Positions 13,401 to 26,600 of a DNA stretch of 64,000 nucleotides are shown here, one piece after another. The notes below the pieces were generated by a model that worked only from the letters and a program-made list of their open reading frames with translations, was not told the DNA's origin and ran no database searches. The first letter of the stretch is position 1. Each line of letters begins with the position of its first letter. This DNA is from Takifugu bimaculatus (taxonomy: Eukaryota; Chordata; Actinopteri; Tetraodontiformes; Tetraodontidae), in the NCBI GenBank assembly GCA_004026145.2, contig CP034986.1:7308929-7372928 (forward strand). Reading direction: 5' to 3'. The position numbers were made by a program, and so were the translations under genes.

Positions 13401-16400
13401 CCTCCGGGCCATTAGGTCGGCTGCAGCTCTGACAGGAAGCCGCAGCTTGGACAAACAAGGTTTGTTTGCTTGTGGTTTTGAGTGGTTCCGCCTGCTGGTC
13501 TTTGGACTGTATTTTTAAATGTCCACTCCCTTTCCGACACATTTTCAGGGCTGAAAAACCTGAGCTTCACAATGGAGCATTGGTGATCAGGTTGCATTAA
13601 TGGACTTGAAAGCTTGGTCCGTCATAAAATTCAAAAGCCATTAGCGCTCTTCCCGAGAAAATAAACTTCCGTGTTTGGCGATTTATGTTTGTACTTTAAA
13701 CGCGGTTTCTCCGCCCCCCCCCCCCACCTAGATTCCTGTATGAAGCCACCCTTTTAAAATACAAGCCCTGTGGGAGGTGACATTTTTGCTGCATAACAGA
13801 GGAAATAATCAAAAAGGACAAAATGCTAACAGAGACATTTCTATAGAGTCTCGGAGGAAAGGAAAAGTCCCGGGTTTGCACTTCTTTCCTTTTAGCTTTG
13901 ACTTGTACGAACCCTTCGCCACTCATCTGCCTTTGTTGTTGTGTTTCAAGGCAGTTTCAGGGGTGAGACCTTGCCCCTCCCTCGTGACTCCAACTTCTGT
14001 CGACATCGCATGTCGAGGCAGTCCTGCTTCCCTTCATCTCCTCCTCTGCATCTTTTTTTTTCTTCCTGTTTGCTTTCTCTCCTGCGGGCGCCGCATCGTA
14101 AACATGAGCTTCTTTTCAATGCCAGCCAACTGTCGCACACACTGACGTGCACGCTCACCTCAAGCTATGTGACCAAACCTTCACAGCGGGTTTGCGAGCC
14201 TGCACGCCTGCGTGGGGGAATTGTACAGAAAGCTGCGCTTCCACATGCAGCTTTGGCGCTCCAGCTGAAGCAGGACGCCAAGGTCCTTTGATGGGTTTGT
14301 TTTTTTGGCGGGTTTCAGCTTCAGTTCCTGCAGCTGTAGCCGAGACAGATGTGTTTGAGAGATGTTGGCGGGGTCTGGGGAGGGGGGCTCTCCAGTTTTT
14401 AGTTAATATCCTTCGCTTTTGTTTTAAAATACCCGCGGATAAATGGCACTTTCCACCATCTCCGCTTCAACTCTTCAAGAACTTCTGTTAAAGCCGAGCC
14501 GGGGGGGCCTGAGCAATTTTCAAATATCGCCCGACATAAAAGTAACTTCTCACTTTAAGCTCAAACCTTAACCTCTTCTGGGATCTGACATCTTCCACGA
14601 CCTCTTGCTCGCTCCTTCAAGCTGGACGTCTCCGCCTGTTTCTCTGTCTGTGCATTGCTTTCACTCTCGGAGGGCTCCGCTTTTCACCGGAACGATGGAT
14701 GAGAAGCCGGGGCCATCTGCAGGAGCTGATAAAACCACCATTGCCCGCCCGCCCGCACGCATCCACACACACATACACACACACACACCCCTGCAGATAC
14801 CCAGATACATGCTGAAGGTTCAGTTTGAGAACACACAAGAATTCCTCCGGAGAACCAGCAGCGTTCTGTGCAGAAGAGACTTGTATGCGAAGCGAAACCC
14901 GAGCGATATTTTGCATTTCAAGAGGGGAGAACGACAGAGTGAAGAGCTGGAGGATGACAACGAGTCTAAAAAGAGAGTGGGGCTGGACTACTGACGTGCA
15001 GTGGTAGCAGCAGAAGGTATTCCAGACAAAGAACGAGTAATGAGGGGATGGAAATAAAGAGCCTGCAGGAAAGAAGACGTACAGAAAATCAAAGAATAGA
15101 GAGAAAACCCAAGCACTGGTCAGCCGTCTGGGAGATGAAATTCCCAGTACATCCCAGTTGATCCTCGGCTACAAAAGAACTTTTCTTTTTTTTTCCCACG
15201 AGGGAATTCTGACTCCAGTTTAAAACGAGGTAAGGTCAACGAAATGGTGGATAATTCATAACTCTGCATATTTGAATGTAACAGGCTTCAAGTATAAAAA
15301 TAAGGGCATCGCTAAACCCCAACTATTTTAGATTCCAGTAACCGGATGGTTCAAAAGGTCAGCGTTTGGGTGCCACAAAAACATCCATTACAATCAGAGT
15401 GGCCAATCAGAGGCTTCGCAGTCTGACCCACACTTGATTAAATCACTGCAATTCTCCCACAATAATGACACCAGCAACCCAACACGCGCACCAGCGCTGC
15501 AGATGGGAGGACAGAAGCAGGGTTCCTGCAGTGGCCGACGCAGAGGGCCATCTACGGCAGAGCGCCGCGCCACATTAATATGCAGAGCAGCACTTGTCTG
15601 CGAGGCCAACTGAACAGCCAGGCTCTCAGAGGAAATGCGCTGCTGCTGTCACTAATACCAATTAAGAGTTGCGACTTTGCCTAAGAAACGAGTTCAGATT
15701 CATGTTGTGATTAGTCTGGATTTTTTTTTCCTCCTCCGCTGCCTTGGCAACGGACGATATACAGATTCTAAAGTGCCCCCCAGAGAAGTCTCTAATCCAG
15801 CCCAATTGGCTGCTCTGTTCTCTCGGAAGATCTTAAATGTTATTCTTTTCTGAAATAAAACAACTTGTACTAGCCTGTTAGACATTTGGCCTCAGGAAAG
15901 AGCGGCTTTAACGGCCCTTTCTGGGAAAACAAGCCCTGCATTAATACGGCTAATTACCGACCTGAACTGTACACACGCAACAGTCATCACGCTCAAATTT
16001 TCCTGGTCAGCGTGGTAAATCGAGCTTTCGCGGGTTCCAAGGTTAAAGCCAAGTTGGTCGTAGACCAGCGTTCGAGACTGACACCTAGTGGCTAAGTGGT
16101 TTCAGGTGCCGCTCAAATAAAGACGGCGTTTTTCTGCTTCTCTCCACCATTAAATCAAGCGATCCAGCCCTCGACTCAAGTCGATAGTTCGCCACAGTGC
16201 TGCAAACAAGCAGCTAACTGATCATTTAGCCAGTTTAACAGGTAATTCGTTTTTTGCTTGGGACTTACAGCTCTACTTTATAAAGTTGCTTGTTCTTCAT
16301 AGGAAAAAGGGGGGGAAAGCCAATCACGTCCAGCCATATCACAATAGCAACACGGTGCATGATTATGCTAATTTGTTTGTCAAATCTGAACAACAAATTC

Positions 16401-16677
16401 CATAATGAGACCGTTCGTGTAGGAGCTTTACATCTAGTCTGAAGAAAAGTTGTCAATGTCGAGCCAGACAAAAAGAAACGCTCGTTTCAGAACCACACGG
16501 GATTTCATCTTCATTTGAAACATTCAGGAAAAGTTATTCCAGCCTGCTGCTTCACATCGGCCCTGCTGAATAAAACACACAGCCAATGAAGTGCACACAC
16601 AGACGTGCACCAGGGAATTGTTCCAAATTAAGCATGGTTGTAGGGCATGCTGGGTTTAGCTTCTTTTTTTTTGGTTA

Positions 16678-16694
16678 AAAAAAAAAAAAAAAAA
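16678..16694. repeat. Poly(A) run with adjacent poly(T)
   Basis: An A17 run preceded within 20 bases by a T9 run, forming a T-rich/A-rich pair. No retrogene or SINE body was recognised next to it. Confidence 0.8.
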
Positions 16695-16899
16695 GGAAAA
16701 CCATTTGCAGAAAGGCCAGCTTTTACTAATAGAGTAGGCCTGATCAGAAGTGACACAGCTGCACGGAGAGATGGAAATATTGAGACACAGGCAGCCATTT
16801 GGAGCAAGTCTGCACACACCAACAAGATAAGCAAACATCTGAAAGGCTCAGGAAAAAAAAAAAACACAATTACTGAATAAGAGTGGGTCTGAGAGGCAC

Positions 16900-17300
16900 C
16901 TTGGAAAACACACAAGGACCGTGGTGATATGAAGACGGAGATTGTTGACTTTGAGAGGGCTGAAAGGGGAAGAAAAATGAGGAGGGAGACAAGAACCAGA
17001 CATCGGGGTAAAAAAAAAAAAAAAAAAAGGAAGAAAGACAAATAGGGCAGCGTTGGCACTAGAAAGGCCGAGACATATTGTGAAAGGAGACGGGGGACCA
17101 GGTGTGAGGGGGAGGGAGAGAAAGGTGCAATTCGATTTGGAAATAAACAAGTTAGGGAGGGGCGGGCAGGACGGAGGGATGGAAGCGACAAATAAGTAGA
17201 AGATTTCCAGCGAGAGCGCGGGGAGATGAGGGACAGCAGAGGTGCACTGCAGCAGATCTACAGGAGCCAAGAGGTGGGACGGGCAGGAGGAGGGAGGAAA
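16900..17300. repeat. Polypurine tract (about 400 bases)
   Basis: Degenerate purine-rich plus strand with an A18 run at about 17011-17028. It explains the long minus-strand frames full of S, F, L and P. Confidence 0.75.
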
Positions 17301-18406
17301 CCCACCGGAGGCTCAACGACAGTGGATCCGGTACGTCACCAGAGCCAATCAACGCACAGTTCCACTCGATATTCATCTCGATTCGCTCCGAATTCTGTCG
17401 CAGATCCTTCCGACGGGAAGGTAGAGGTGGGAGGGAACAAAACCATCCCTGTCTGAGGTAAAGGCCTCGTTAAACTAATGGCTGGGCTGGCGCGCGCCTG
17501 TAATCATCCTGTTAAAATATTGAAATGCGTCGCACATATTTGAATACGGAGCGGCGCCCGGGCCAAGCCGAGCGACCTCGCTGCTCCATGCTGTCAGAGA
17601 GAGCACGGACGTGGTTTTCCGTGCACGCAAATCAACCTAATTGATGTTTTTAGTGGTGCATCAACCCACTTTTCCGTATTTTCACAACCTTTTTACCAAA
17701 AGCCCGGCGCGTTTATCCACATCGGGAGCGGAGGGAACTTTAACTCCAACAATAAACCAGCCGGGGAACTGGGAAGGAAAAAAAACAGGAATGATGAAGA
17801 GAAGGGAGAAGAGACATCAGATCAACTAGACCAGTCAAAAAAAACGACAAATATGAGGCTGAGTGAGGATCGGAGGGGGGGGGGGGGTATTCAATTATTG
17901 ATGCCTGCAAACACACCTGTACGCCTGCCGACGCGCGAGATACGCAAAAGAGGAAATTGATAGTGACAGCGGGAAGTGAAAAGGGCAAATGGAAGCAGCT
18001 CCTGTGGAAAGGCTGGGAGAAATAACGGGGGGGGGGGCAGTATACAGGAGAGGGTGCCAATTACAGTATATGGAATAGAAAATATGGTTTTGCGGTAAGT
18101 AAAGAACATGTCACTGCTGTTTTACGGGCCAGACCGGGGCTCTGGTGAATTTATTACCGCCGACGGAGCGGCCGTGTCCTCGCTGGGATTGTCATCGGTT
18201 ACAACGGCAGCTTCCTGAATTATTCAGCGATGAACGGTGGCCAGGAGGAGGTCACCGCCGCCGCGGTTGGCCTGCAAAGACGGACGCCGATTATCGTTTT
18301 GAGATATTTCAGAGTAATTGGTCGTAAACGTCGCAGGTTTTTTTTTTTTTTTAAACAGTGCCTGGAAAAATGGGAGCGGACAGGAAGAAATGGAATGTAA
18401 AAGAAA

Positions 18407-18415
18407 TGACCTTGA
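18407..18415 (-). promoter_or_regulatory. ERR-type element (TCAAGGTCA)
   Basis: Exact extended half site, seen as TGACCTTGA on the plus strand, in pcx intron 11. Confidence 0.3.
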
Positions 18416-19097
18416 ATCTGTCACGTGAATACGGTGAAATGGCACAAGTGCATGGAAATGTTGGGATAACAGCCGATAACAGCCTTTTTAAAATGGATCG
18501 GCTCTGACTGGGAGGAAACCGGTTCCAACGACCATAAACGCAACAACTTGGCATTTTGATGACGGCGGAGGTCATTGTGGAGCTGGACTTGGTCCCGCTT
18601 CCTCGCCTGTGTAGTGGCGGTACGCCATCCAGGTCAGCACACACACACCTTTTTTGATGACGTAGGCCATAAATGGGACTATACTACAGCTGGGAGATGG
18701 CTGGAACACATGGCTGGAATTATTTTAAATGCAAAAAAGAAGCCTGATGCTTTTGTTCAGTATTTGTTTTTGTCTGGCCAGTGAGCAGAAATGCTCAGGC
18801 TGTTTAGATCTGGCAAATACCTCTTAATGGCTCCGGTTATTGGCTTTATACGCCCAGATCTTGAATAAAAATGTATCAAAGAACAGCTTGGCTGTGGGCT
18901 TGTTTTGCCCATGTAATTTGTCTGTGATACATTGCTGCTTTGGTATTAATAACTTTAATGTAGGCCTACTTGAAGTGAACATGAACTGTAACAGCAAGAT
19001 GGTGTTTATTTAGTACTGGGATCGGATCAGGAGCGAAAAGAACCAGGACCAGGTTAACCCTTGTGATTCTTTGAAGTAGAGGTAGAATTTAAAAGTA

Positions 19098-19123
19098 GTA
19101 GAGAGTAGTAGAGTAGTAGAGAA
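19098..19123. repeat. (AGT AGTAG) short tandem repeat
   Basis: Repeated AGTAGTAGAG units in a short minisatellite-like run in pcx intron 11. Confidence 0.7.
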
Positions 19124-19856
19124 GGTCAGTTAGCAAGTTAGCAAATCATGATCTGAACCTGTAAAAGGCCAACATGTCATCGCTTCCATTTATCACACCA
19201 AAGTGAAAGCAGTATTAGCATTTTATAAACTAAAAACCTTGTTTTTGAGGGGGGGGGGGGGTTATGCAATGCATAAAAGAGTGACAGCAATCCTGCTGGA
19301 GCATGGACATTCCTACTGTGTTATTCCAGCCGGTATACACACTCATTAATGCTAAGCTAATGAAAACAGCAACAACGCAATAAGAGGCCAAGTGTATTAA
19401 AATGTTGTGTCTCTGATTAAAATGTCTTCAGCTCCCCATTATGAGTAATGATTTTGGGAGGGCAGGTTGTATTTCATTACTAATGATTTTTGCCTGGCAA
19501 TTTTGACAAATGCAATTAAAGGTAATGGGATTGCACGCAGAGGGCAGGAGGGGAGCAAAGGCATCAGAAAAGCAGGAAAAAGCCAGAGACGTTTATTGGA
19601 GTATTGAGTGGATGGTGCGTGGATGCAAAGAGGAATTGTCTCAAACACTGGGCTAATTTAGGACCTCCCCCGCCGCAGCGACCAGTGGCAGAGATGAACG
19701 CAGAAGATGGACCCGAGATTTCATTTGACATGACTGATAAAAACGCTGCATATCAATTAGAAAGATGACTGATTTATCGCGCCTCCATTTGCCCCAGACG
19801 GCGCAGACACACTGCCAGAGTATGCTCGGTGCGCCTCAGGAAGTTACAAAATTAGC

Positions 19857-19880
19857 TAGAGCTGCAACTAACGATTAATA
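19857..19880 (+). mobile_element. Possible fragment of an hAT-type MITE
   Basis: The phrase TAGAGCTGCAACTAACGATT is the usual left end of an abundant vertebrate hAT-derived short repeat, by recall. The expected continuation with repeated ATCGATTAAT is absent after about 25 bases, so this is at best a truncated end. Confidence 0.3.
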
Positions 19881-20038
19881 TAACCACTCTTTCTTTTTTT
19901 CTGAGCGGTCGACCAATGGCAGGGTGACACACCCAACGCCTCAACGTCTGTTAAGTCGCCTTAAATTTGCGAGAAAAGAACGACCGCCTCCAGTTGTAGC
20001 GGGCAGGGCGAGCGCATAAGGTCATGCAAACCCACGCA

Positions 20039-20052
20039 CACGTGCACACGTG
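20039..20052. promoter_or_regulatory. Paired E-boxes
   Basis: Two CACGTG hexamers are separated by two bases (CACGTGCACACGTG). The spacing is not the 5 bases of a carbohydrate-response element, so only generic bHLH binding can be suggested. Confidence 0.25.
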
Positions 20053-22990
20053 CTCTATTAAACCAGGAAATGATAAATGTCACATCTGATGCATTCTGGG
20101 AAGGCAGCTAAATGCTAACCCTAGCAGCACACAAGGAAAGTGGAAGGGAAGAATTAAAGGTGTGGCTAATGACAGCAATGGGAGGTGGATGGTGGTGGGG
20201 GGGGACAATGGGACCGGGCCTCATTACTCACGTTTTGTAGAATGCAGAAGGTGAGATGGGAGATTATTGCGAATATGAGGAGAGAAACATCTGGAAATGA
20301 GGAAATCACAAGTCAGAGAGAGAGAGACAGGAGGTCGGGAAGCAGGAAGGACGGATAAAAAGATCAGCTGTGGAAGAGAATGAAGCTCATTGGATCCAGA
20401 TCTCGTTGCGCCTCAGAGCAATCTAAACCTTTCTTCATTTGCCCTGGAGACTGCAGCAGGGGCACTTTTACCAGCTTCCCCATGTGCAGGTCACAAACCA
20501 CCTTCATCATCCACTTATTGCACCGCAGGAGTCCTGTTGCGACTCTTGGAACCGTCTCCAAAACCTGCCGGGCGACACCGATCGCCGAGTTTTCTCGGCG
20601 AGCTGCTGGCAGACCGGCGTTTTTAATAACTCCCCCCCTCAGACTCCCGAGGCTGTTCTGCTTCGGACCGTCACCCTTTGACATCCATCACTCCACATCT
20701 ACGCCACCGTCGTACTCGACGTGCAACAGCGGAGGCTGCGACCGCTCCGAGATCGTGCGGCTCCCGCGGATGCTGCGACTAAGAAGCCCCTTTCGGAGGG
20801 AAAACGAACTTTGCTGCAGAGCGACACTGAACGCAACGCTGCCAGCTCGTTTCGGACGCCGTTGTCAATTAGTCATTGGGAAACGGATCTAAACAGCCTG
20901 TGTCTGACAACTGATTACCCCCCCCAGCCTGTCCTCTATGTTCTGTCATTTAAGTGCACATAGAACCTGGAATCAAGACCTTGTCAACCTGTAATGAACA
21001 AGATGGCCGATTTGTCGCACGAGTGCTTTTGATTACTTTCAAACGTCGATAGATTTTTCTTTCTTTCTCTTTTGCGCCACAACCTTTCCATCATATCGGA
21101 CCTCGAAAAGGCTTAATGGCTCCCGGGGAGAACAGATTATCTCATTTGAATCTGTTGCTTCTCCTGCTCTGACTGTTCTATTCAGAGGAGGTGGGGGGGG
21201 CAGCAGCAGATTTCATGATTCCTCTTTCGTCTCCACAGAAGACAGTGGGTGCACCCCGATAGTCCTTTGGTCTATTTTGGATCCTCGACACCCACCAGTC
21301 TTCGGTCTCCGCACGCAGCGACTCCCTCCTCCCCGTTCTTGACACCTCCGATGCTTTAATATTTGAAGAGTTCCAAGCGGGCGAGTGCACAACTCAGCCA
21401 CAAAACCTCAGTGCCTTTTCGTGAAACACACGTTAGCAGCAATCACAGACATCTGGGTGGGGGGGGGGGGGTGGGTACCTGGCGCCCGGATCAGGCGTTA
21501 AAATGAAAAGGGAATTGCTTCCTCCTCCTCTGCTCCACAAATTAAAAGCCAGTTTAAATCCCAGCAGTCGAAACGGCTTTTAATGCAATTTGGAGGTTGT
21601 CCGTGGTGACATTTTGGCCTCCGATTCAGAACCATCCCCTCGCTGTGTCGCTCAGCTGCAGAGCTCCCTCAAAGCCTTTCAGTCATAATTTATTCATCCT
21701 CTCTCAGCTGCTGCATTCCTCCATCCACACGCCGTTTTGATTGCGCCGGGTTTATTCATATTGCATGATAATGGCGCGCGGAGCAGCATTTCTGTTGACC
21801 TCTGGTGCATGTTCCAGGGCAAAAGAAGGCCGAGCAAAAAACAGGAGGAAGTGTGCAGGAAGCGTCTCTTAAATATTGGTGTAAAAAGCAGTTGATGCCG
21901 AAAAACAGAAGTCCTTGAAGGTCGCCGGATGAAGCGACTGCAAAGTGGCGTGGAAACAGCGATTTTCACAGCGGGACGCAGCAGCATCAAAGTCAGAATG
22001 CTGCATAATGGCGGCGCCACTTCAACACCTTATAATTTCTCAAGCCTGACGTGAACAAAAGTGGAACAACGGAATGAATCAAACGCATCTTCTGCACCAG
22101 AACAAGGTCGCGGGGCTGCGGCTGTTAAATGGACCCACGCCACAACACACGTGCGCACACAATTTCCCTACCTGAGACCATGACTAAGAAGGGAGGGGGG
22201 GGGATGATGATTTGTTTGATTGGAGAGCCGGCGGAGCAATAAAGAGCCACCGTTACGTCACTGAAGAGGTAATTTACAGGGAGAGCCTGTGGGGACGTGG
22301 CGGCGGTGGCGGCGATGATGGGGCTCCAAACGTCATCAATTTAAAATCCAGACAAAGTCAGAGTGCTGAGCAGCCCCCCCGCCTCCACTTTGACGCATTG
22401 ATCAGCTGTAGATTATAGATCTGACAGGATACTGAAGGGTGCACACATTAGAGGATGAGGGTTTTTTCCCCTGTCGCTACACTGCTAAAGAATTTATTTT
22501 ACTTTTATTGCCCTCCAGCAGAATCCTCCCCATTTAAGCTGGAGCTCAAACGCACCCAGTGGCTGTTACATCGCTCCGATTTATCTTAAACGCACCCTTT
22601 AATTTGTTTTCAATCCACTAAATGGCCTTTTTACTTCTATTAAACCATTTTGGGGGGGGTGGGCTAATCTGATTCAACACGGGTTTTATTAATATTTAAT
22701 TGTTTGTAAAGCAGGCCGGTAACAAATAGAAAAACAATGCCTAAAAAGGAGGGAATAGGATAAGGAGAATAATAAAAGTGAGGAAGAGTGGGTGGTGGTA
22801 CGGTCCTGGGTGATGGGAGGAAGCGGCTCACATCGTAAAGCATCCAGGGATCAGACCTCATCAGCAGGAGGGAGAGATTAGATTTGCAGAGAGGCAGTGA
22901 TAAATGGTGGCTATTGTGAGGTGTGGAGATGTATAGCATATGTGGATTAATACACACCGTGACCAGACCACGACCTCTTTCATGCACGTG

Positions 22991-23015
22991 CACACACACA
23001 CACACACACACACAC
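22991..23015. repeat. (CA)n microsatellite
   Basis: 25 bases of CA repeat, about 500 bases left of pcx exon 11. Confidence 0.95.
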
Positions 23016-23512
23016 CTGCAACCATCACTCAGAAAGTGTTACAGGCACCATCGGAAATAAATACACAAGCGCCAAGACAACGGCGGCCAGATCAGATGGA
23101 TTTAGCCTGTGACCGCTGCAGCCAGACACCGTTAGCTCTCGTTAGCGCGCAACGTCAATCTGGTGACTTCAACCTTGAAACCGCGACTTCCGTTTTGTTC
23201 CCGAAAACAAATTCAAGCCTCACTTCCAGTCGCACACAGGCAACTCCGACTTATTTTCCTGTTGCGAAAGGCGGAAAAACGTAAACATGGTTGAGGGAAA
23301 CACCGGCGGACGTTTTTGAAAGGTTCAAAGGGAACCTGTCCAGATCTAATTCAAAACCTCTTTCATCTTTGTACTAAATCCACAGTGATCCTTCCTGCAG
23401 CGCCTGGATAACGCCGACAAATACCGGGCTCCCGCCGTGCAGATTTGTTCACCGGGGTGCCAGGAAATGCGGTCTCCGTGGCTACACTCGCAGATCACAA
23501 GGTGGAGCTCAC

Positions 23513-23675
23513 CTCAATCCTGCCGGTGTCGGGTTGGAAGCCCCGGGCAGGGTCTTCGGTCGTCACTCTGCACTGGATGGCGCAGCCGTTCACCCTGATC
23601 TTGTCTTGCTTGAGGTTCAGGTCCGGAAGGCTGCGGCCCTCGCACACACGCAGCTGAGCGTGCACCAGGTCCACA
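23513..23675 (-). CDS. pcx: pcx exon 11: end of ATP-grasp fold and start of biotin carboxylase C-terminal domain
   Basis: 163 bases completing D341 and encoding residues 342-395: VDLVHAQLRVCEGRSLPDL, NGCAIQCRVTTEDPA and DTGRIE. R377 corresponds to the bicarbonate-binding arginine (R338 of the E. coli enzyme). Acceptor CTCCACAG|TGTGG, donor ATTGAG|GTGAGC. It is the last coding exon found in the window. I searched the minus strand to position 1 for the next conserved block (around the SPHYDSLL motif) and did not see it. Confidence 0.96.
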
Positions 23676-26600
23676 CTGTGGAGAAGAAAAGGGAATTAAA
23701 GAAGTCGTACAATCAGCACAGACACTTCTTCTCGCAGGTTGCCAGTTTCTATCATCATCCACCTCTAACGTTGCTGTTCTCACCTTTGATTAACTGGCTG
23801 TGGTGGAACTAATTACTGGGTTCCCTCTAACCCAAGTAAGAGTTGCACTCCCAAAATAGTGGCTAGAAAACTTCCGGTTAACCCTAATCCACGCCTAATA
23901 ACAGATATAGCTCCACAATAGCTTACTCACACTCACCAAACGTGCATTTTTTCAGCCAAACTACGATACAGAACCCGATTCCCTGCCAGGCCCTGACAGA
24001 CTTATGCATTTATTTAAATGTGATGCTTGACAAAGTTGTCAGAAGTTTCACAACCTTACAGGATTTTTTAACACTCTGTCTCAAGTTTAATTGGAGCTCT
24101 TAGAACTGACAGCGACGCTGGTGTTTGGATAAGAGAAATATACCATTTTTCCGCCTTATAAAAGTGTTTTGATTTAGCTTTTGTTAAGGCAGCTAAATTG
24201 AAGGCGGCGAGGGCGCCGGCGCGACATTCCCACAACCCATTTCTGCCAAAATCAAACACTGAGAAAAGTGGGCAGCCAGCGACACAAACAGAAGGCGCAC
24301 AACAGCAAACAAGCTGAGAATTTGGGCACCATCTCTGCGTCCATTTCCTTCATGTCTCAATTATATCTGCGTTTCAGGCCAAGCAGAAGGGCGATTATGC
24401 ATCAGGCTGTTGCAAAATGTGTTGAGGGAGAAAACAAAAGCCCATCTCTTGATATGTGAGAGCAGAAACGCTTTTGTTACTCGTTCTTATCATTTTAATT
24501 AATTAGCATCACACATCTTTTAATATCCAAAATGAACAGATTCATTCAGTCGCCATGTGGGCAACATCTCCGATAGGATTATGGAAATTCACTGATTAAT
24601 TTACTGCCAAATAATAAGAATACAATGGCCATCTTTAACGTGTATTAATATCTTCTGCTAATATAGCTGGTTAACATGTGTTAACAGTAAAATTACTCTA
24701 TTTATGGGTTTTAATTTGCAGCGAAATCACCAAGATGAGGCTATAACTAGACAATCTTTTGCCGGGCGCCTGTTTCGAGACAAAAACTAGACCTGAACAT
24801 CATTTTAGTTAAAAAGGTGGGGTGATGATAATGGAGGCCATGAATTAAGCAGAATAGCCGTGAAGTGAAACTCATCGTATATTAATTTGACTTAGACAAA
24901 TTAAAAGAGCCCGCAGCAACCATGTGGCTCTGGTCGCAACCGCCAACACAACCAGTCCAATCAATCGCTGCCCGACTGGAAAGGACGAGGCTGACGTCAG
25001 AGGGCCACAGCAACATTCTCCACGACTGACATGCTGAGTGCTCCAACCTCAACAGAGACTCTACTTAGAGCCCTCAAGGAAAGCGGCCTGTGTACCTGCT
25101 CTGGGCCTCCTACCAGTCCACCACCCGAAAGCATCCCCACTTAGGTGACTGCCTGGCACACAAAGTGCACGGAAGGAGACAGGAAACGCCTCCAGAGGCT
25201 CTATCGAAGCATCTCCAAAAAAAGAACCGGCCCCCCGCCTCTGGACGTCTTCCCAACGCACCGTCTCTAAAATGGCCAGCTCCATCCCTGAAGATGTGCG
25301 CTCGTGTCTTTTAGGCGCACACAGTAACTGAGAACAAAGCTGCGGTTATCAACAAGAAAACAAGAAGCAGCCGCTAAGGGGAGAGAGAATTAAGGCATGT
25401 TTCATACCGACACGTTTGCTTTCTGTGCCAAATTATTTGGGACATAAGGCATTTGGGTTTTTATAAACTAACAGAGCCATCCGTCGTCTTCGTGGCTCAG
25501 TGGCGTGACGAGCCGAAACTGCCCAACTTCCGCCCCAACTTTGGAAACCTGCCTCAGCAGCGTGTTCAATTGTGCCGTTTTTCCATTCGTCACTGACAAT
25601 GTTTAAAATGCAGCACTATTCCCAGCTGCTTAGTGACAATGGTGGTCCTCGGGGGTGCCTGAAACCAGTCCGAGCCGAGGTTTTCCGTCCCACCAGGCAG
25701 AAAACGTATCCTCCAAAGACCGTGGGATCCCAGGTGAATACACGTCTACCTGACAGGACAGAAAATCTGGCTCGTCAGCAGATCTGGGCACCCTTGAGAG
25801 TTTATAGCTTTAAAAACAGAACGCCATCAGCAAATTACCCATTTTGCAGCCTACGAACGCAAAAGGCAACATGGCAGTTTAATCATATTTTCACAGGAGT
25901 CTCTCCCCCCCGCCCCCCAGGCCCAAGGAGCCCTCTCCAGCTGCAGCTCCGGCCTTAGTCCAGGGGTTATTGAGGGGCAATTAGTTGGCAGAAAAGTTGA
26001 TTAAAAAGAGTTATTTAGTGATATGCAGAATTTAGGCAAAGCAGAAACTGAAATAATAAGGTGTTAAAATGAGATTTTCACCCAGGGCTCAGGAACACGT
26101 TGGGTAATAAAGCACCGTGCAGCCTTGAGGGCCTTGTCATTTCTGTTAATACCAAGGTTTGATGTGCACATTTCCCAAAATTAACAAATAATCACATTAC
26201 AAGGAGCTGTACGGAGCAGGGAAAAATGGCTCTTTATTTTGGTCCGAGCCAGAAAAACGCGTGAACGAATGGGGGGGGGTTAATTTCATTTTATTACACT
26301 GAATGTACAATATTAGTCATTTTCTTTGCTTCTGCGGCACCCATTGATCACTCTAAAAGATAAACAGCAACTGCATTAAATGTTGCCTCGAGGCACAAAA
26401 TAATAATTATAATATAATAATAATTGGCTGCCTTTCTTTGCTTTTTCTCAGGGTTTCTCGCTTTGTCCAACAGGCATTCTGAATACATTAATCTATGATG
26501 TCAGAGCCAGCAACTGCTATCGCCTTCCAGTCGGTCGATCGCCTGGTTTTCGGCCCCCTGAAGAGCAGCCAGCTTTACATTCAATCTCGGACAATCCAGA

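Larger units (their letters stand above)
1..23512 (-). other. pcx: pcx intron 11, partial (at least 23.5 kb)
   Basis: Everything left of the exon 11 donor. It contains an internally deleted LINE (5283-6140), an ERR-type element (18407), paired E-boxes (20039-20052), several (CA)n/(GT)n tracts, G/C homopolymers at 2555, 11641, 13714, 17875, 19249 and 21459, a purine-rich block (about 16900-17300) and pyrimidine-rich blocks (about 3000-3250 and 9240-9540). The open reading frames in this region are low-complexity or lack recognisable motifs, and I found no downstream pcx exon. Confidence 0.85.

Noticed and set aside
16628..17191. 187-codon minus-strand open frame rich in S, F, L and P
   Set aside because: It is simply the pyrimidine-rich complement of a polypurine tract, with runs of F coming from poly(A).
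18390..18410. Resemblance to the miR-1 mature sequence (TGGAATGTAAAAGAAATG)
   Set aside because: The match breaks after the seed-proximal bases and no matching arm for a precursor hairpin was found nearby.
24992..24999. Perfect CRE palindrome TGACGTCA in intron 10
   Set aside because: A single palindromic 8-mer is expected about once in 64 kb; no clustered partner sites.
25000..25330. Possible exon or transposon remnant (74-codon frames on both strands)
   Set aside because: No motif recognised, no acceptor/donor pair in phase with pcx, and the pcx protein is complete across this intron.
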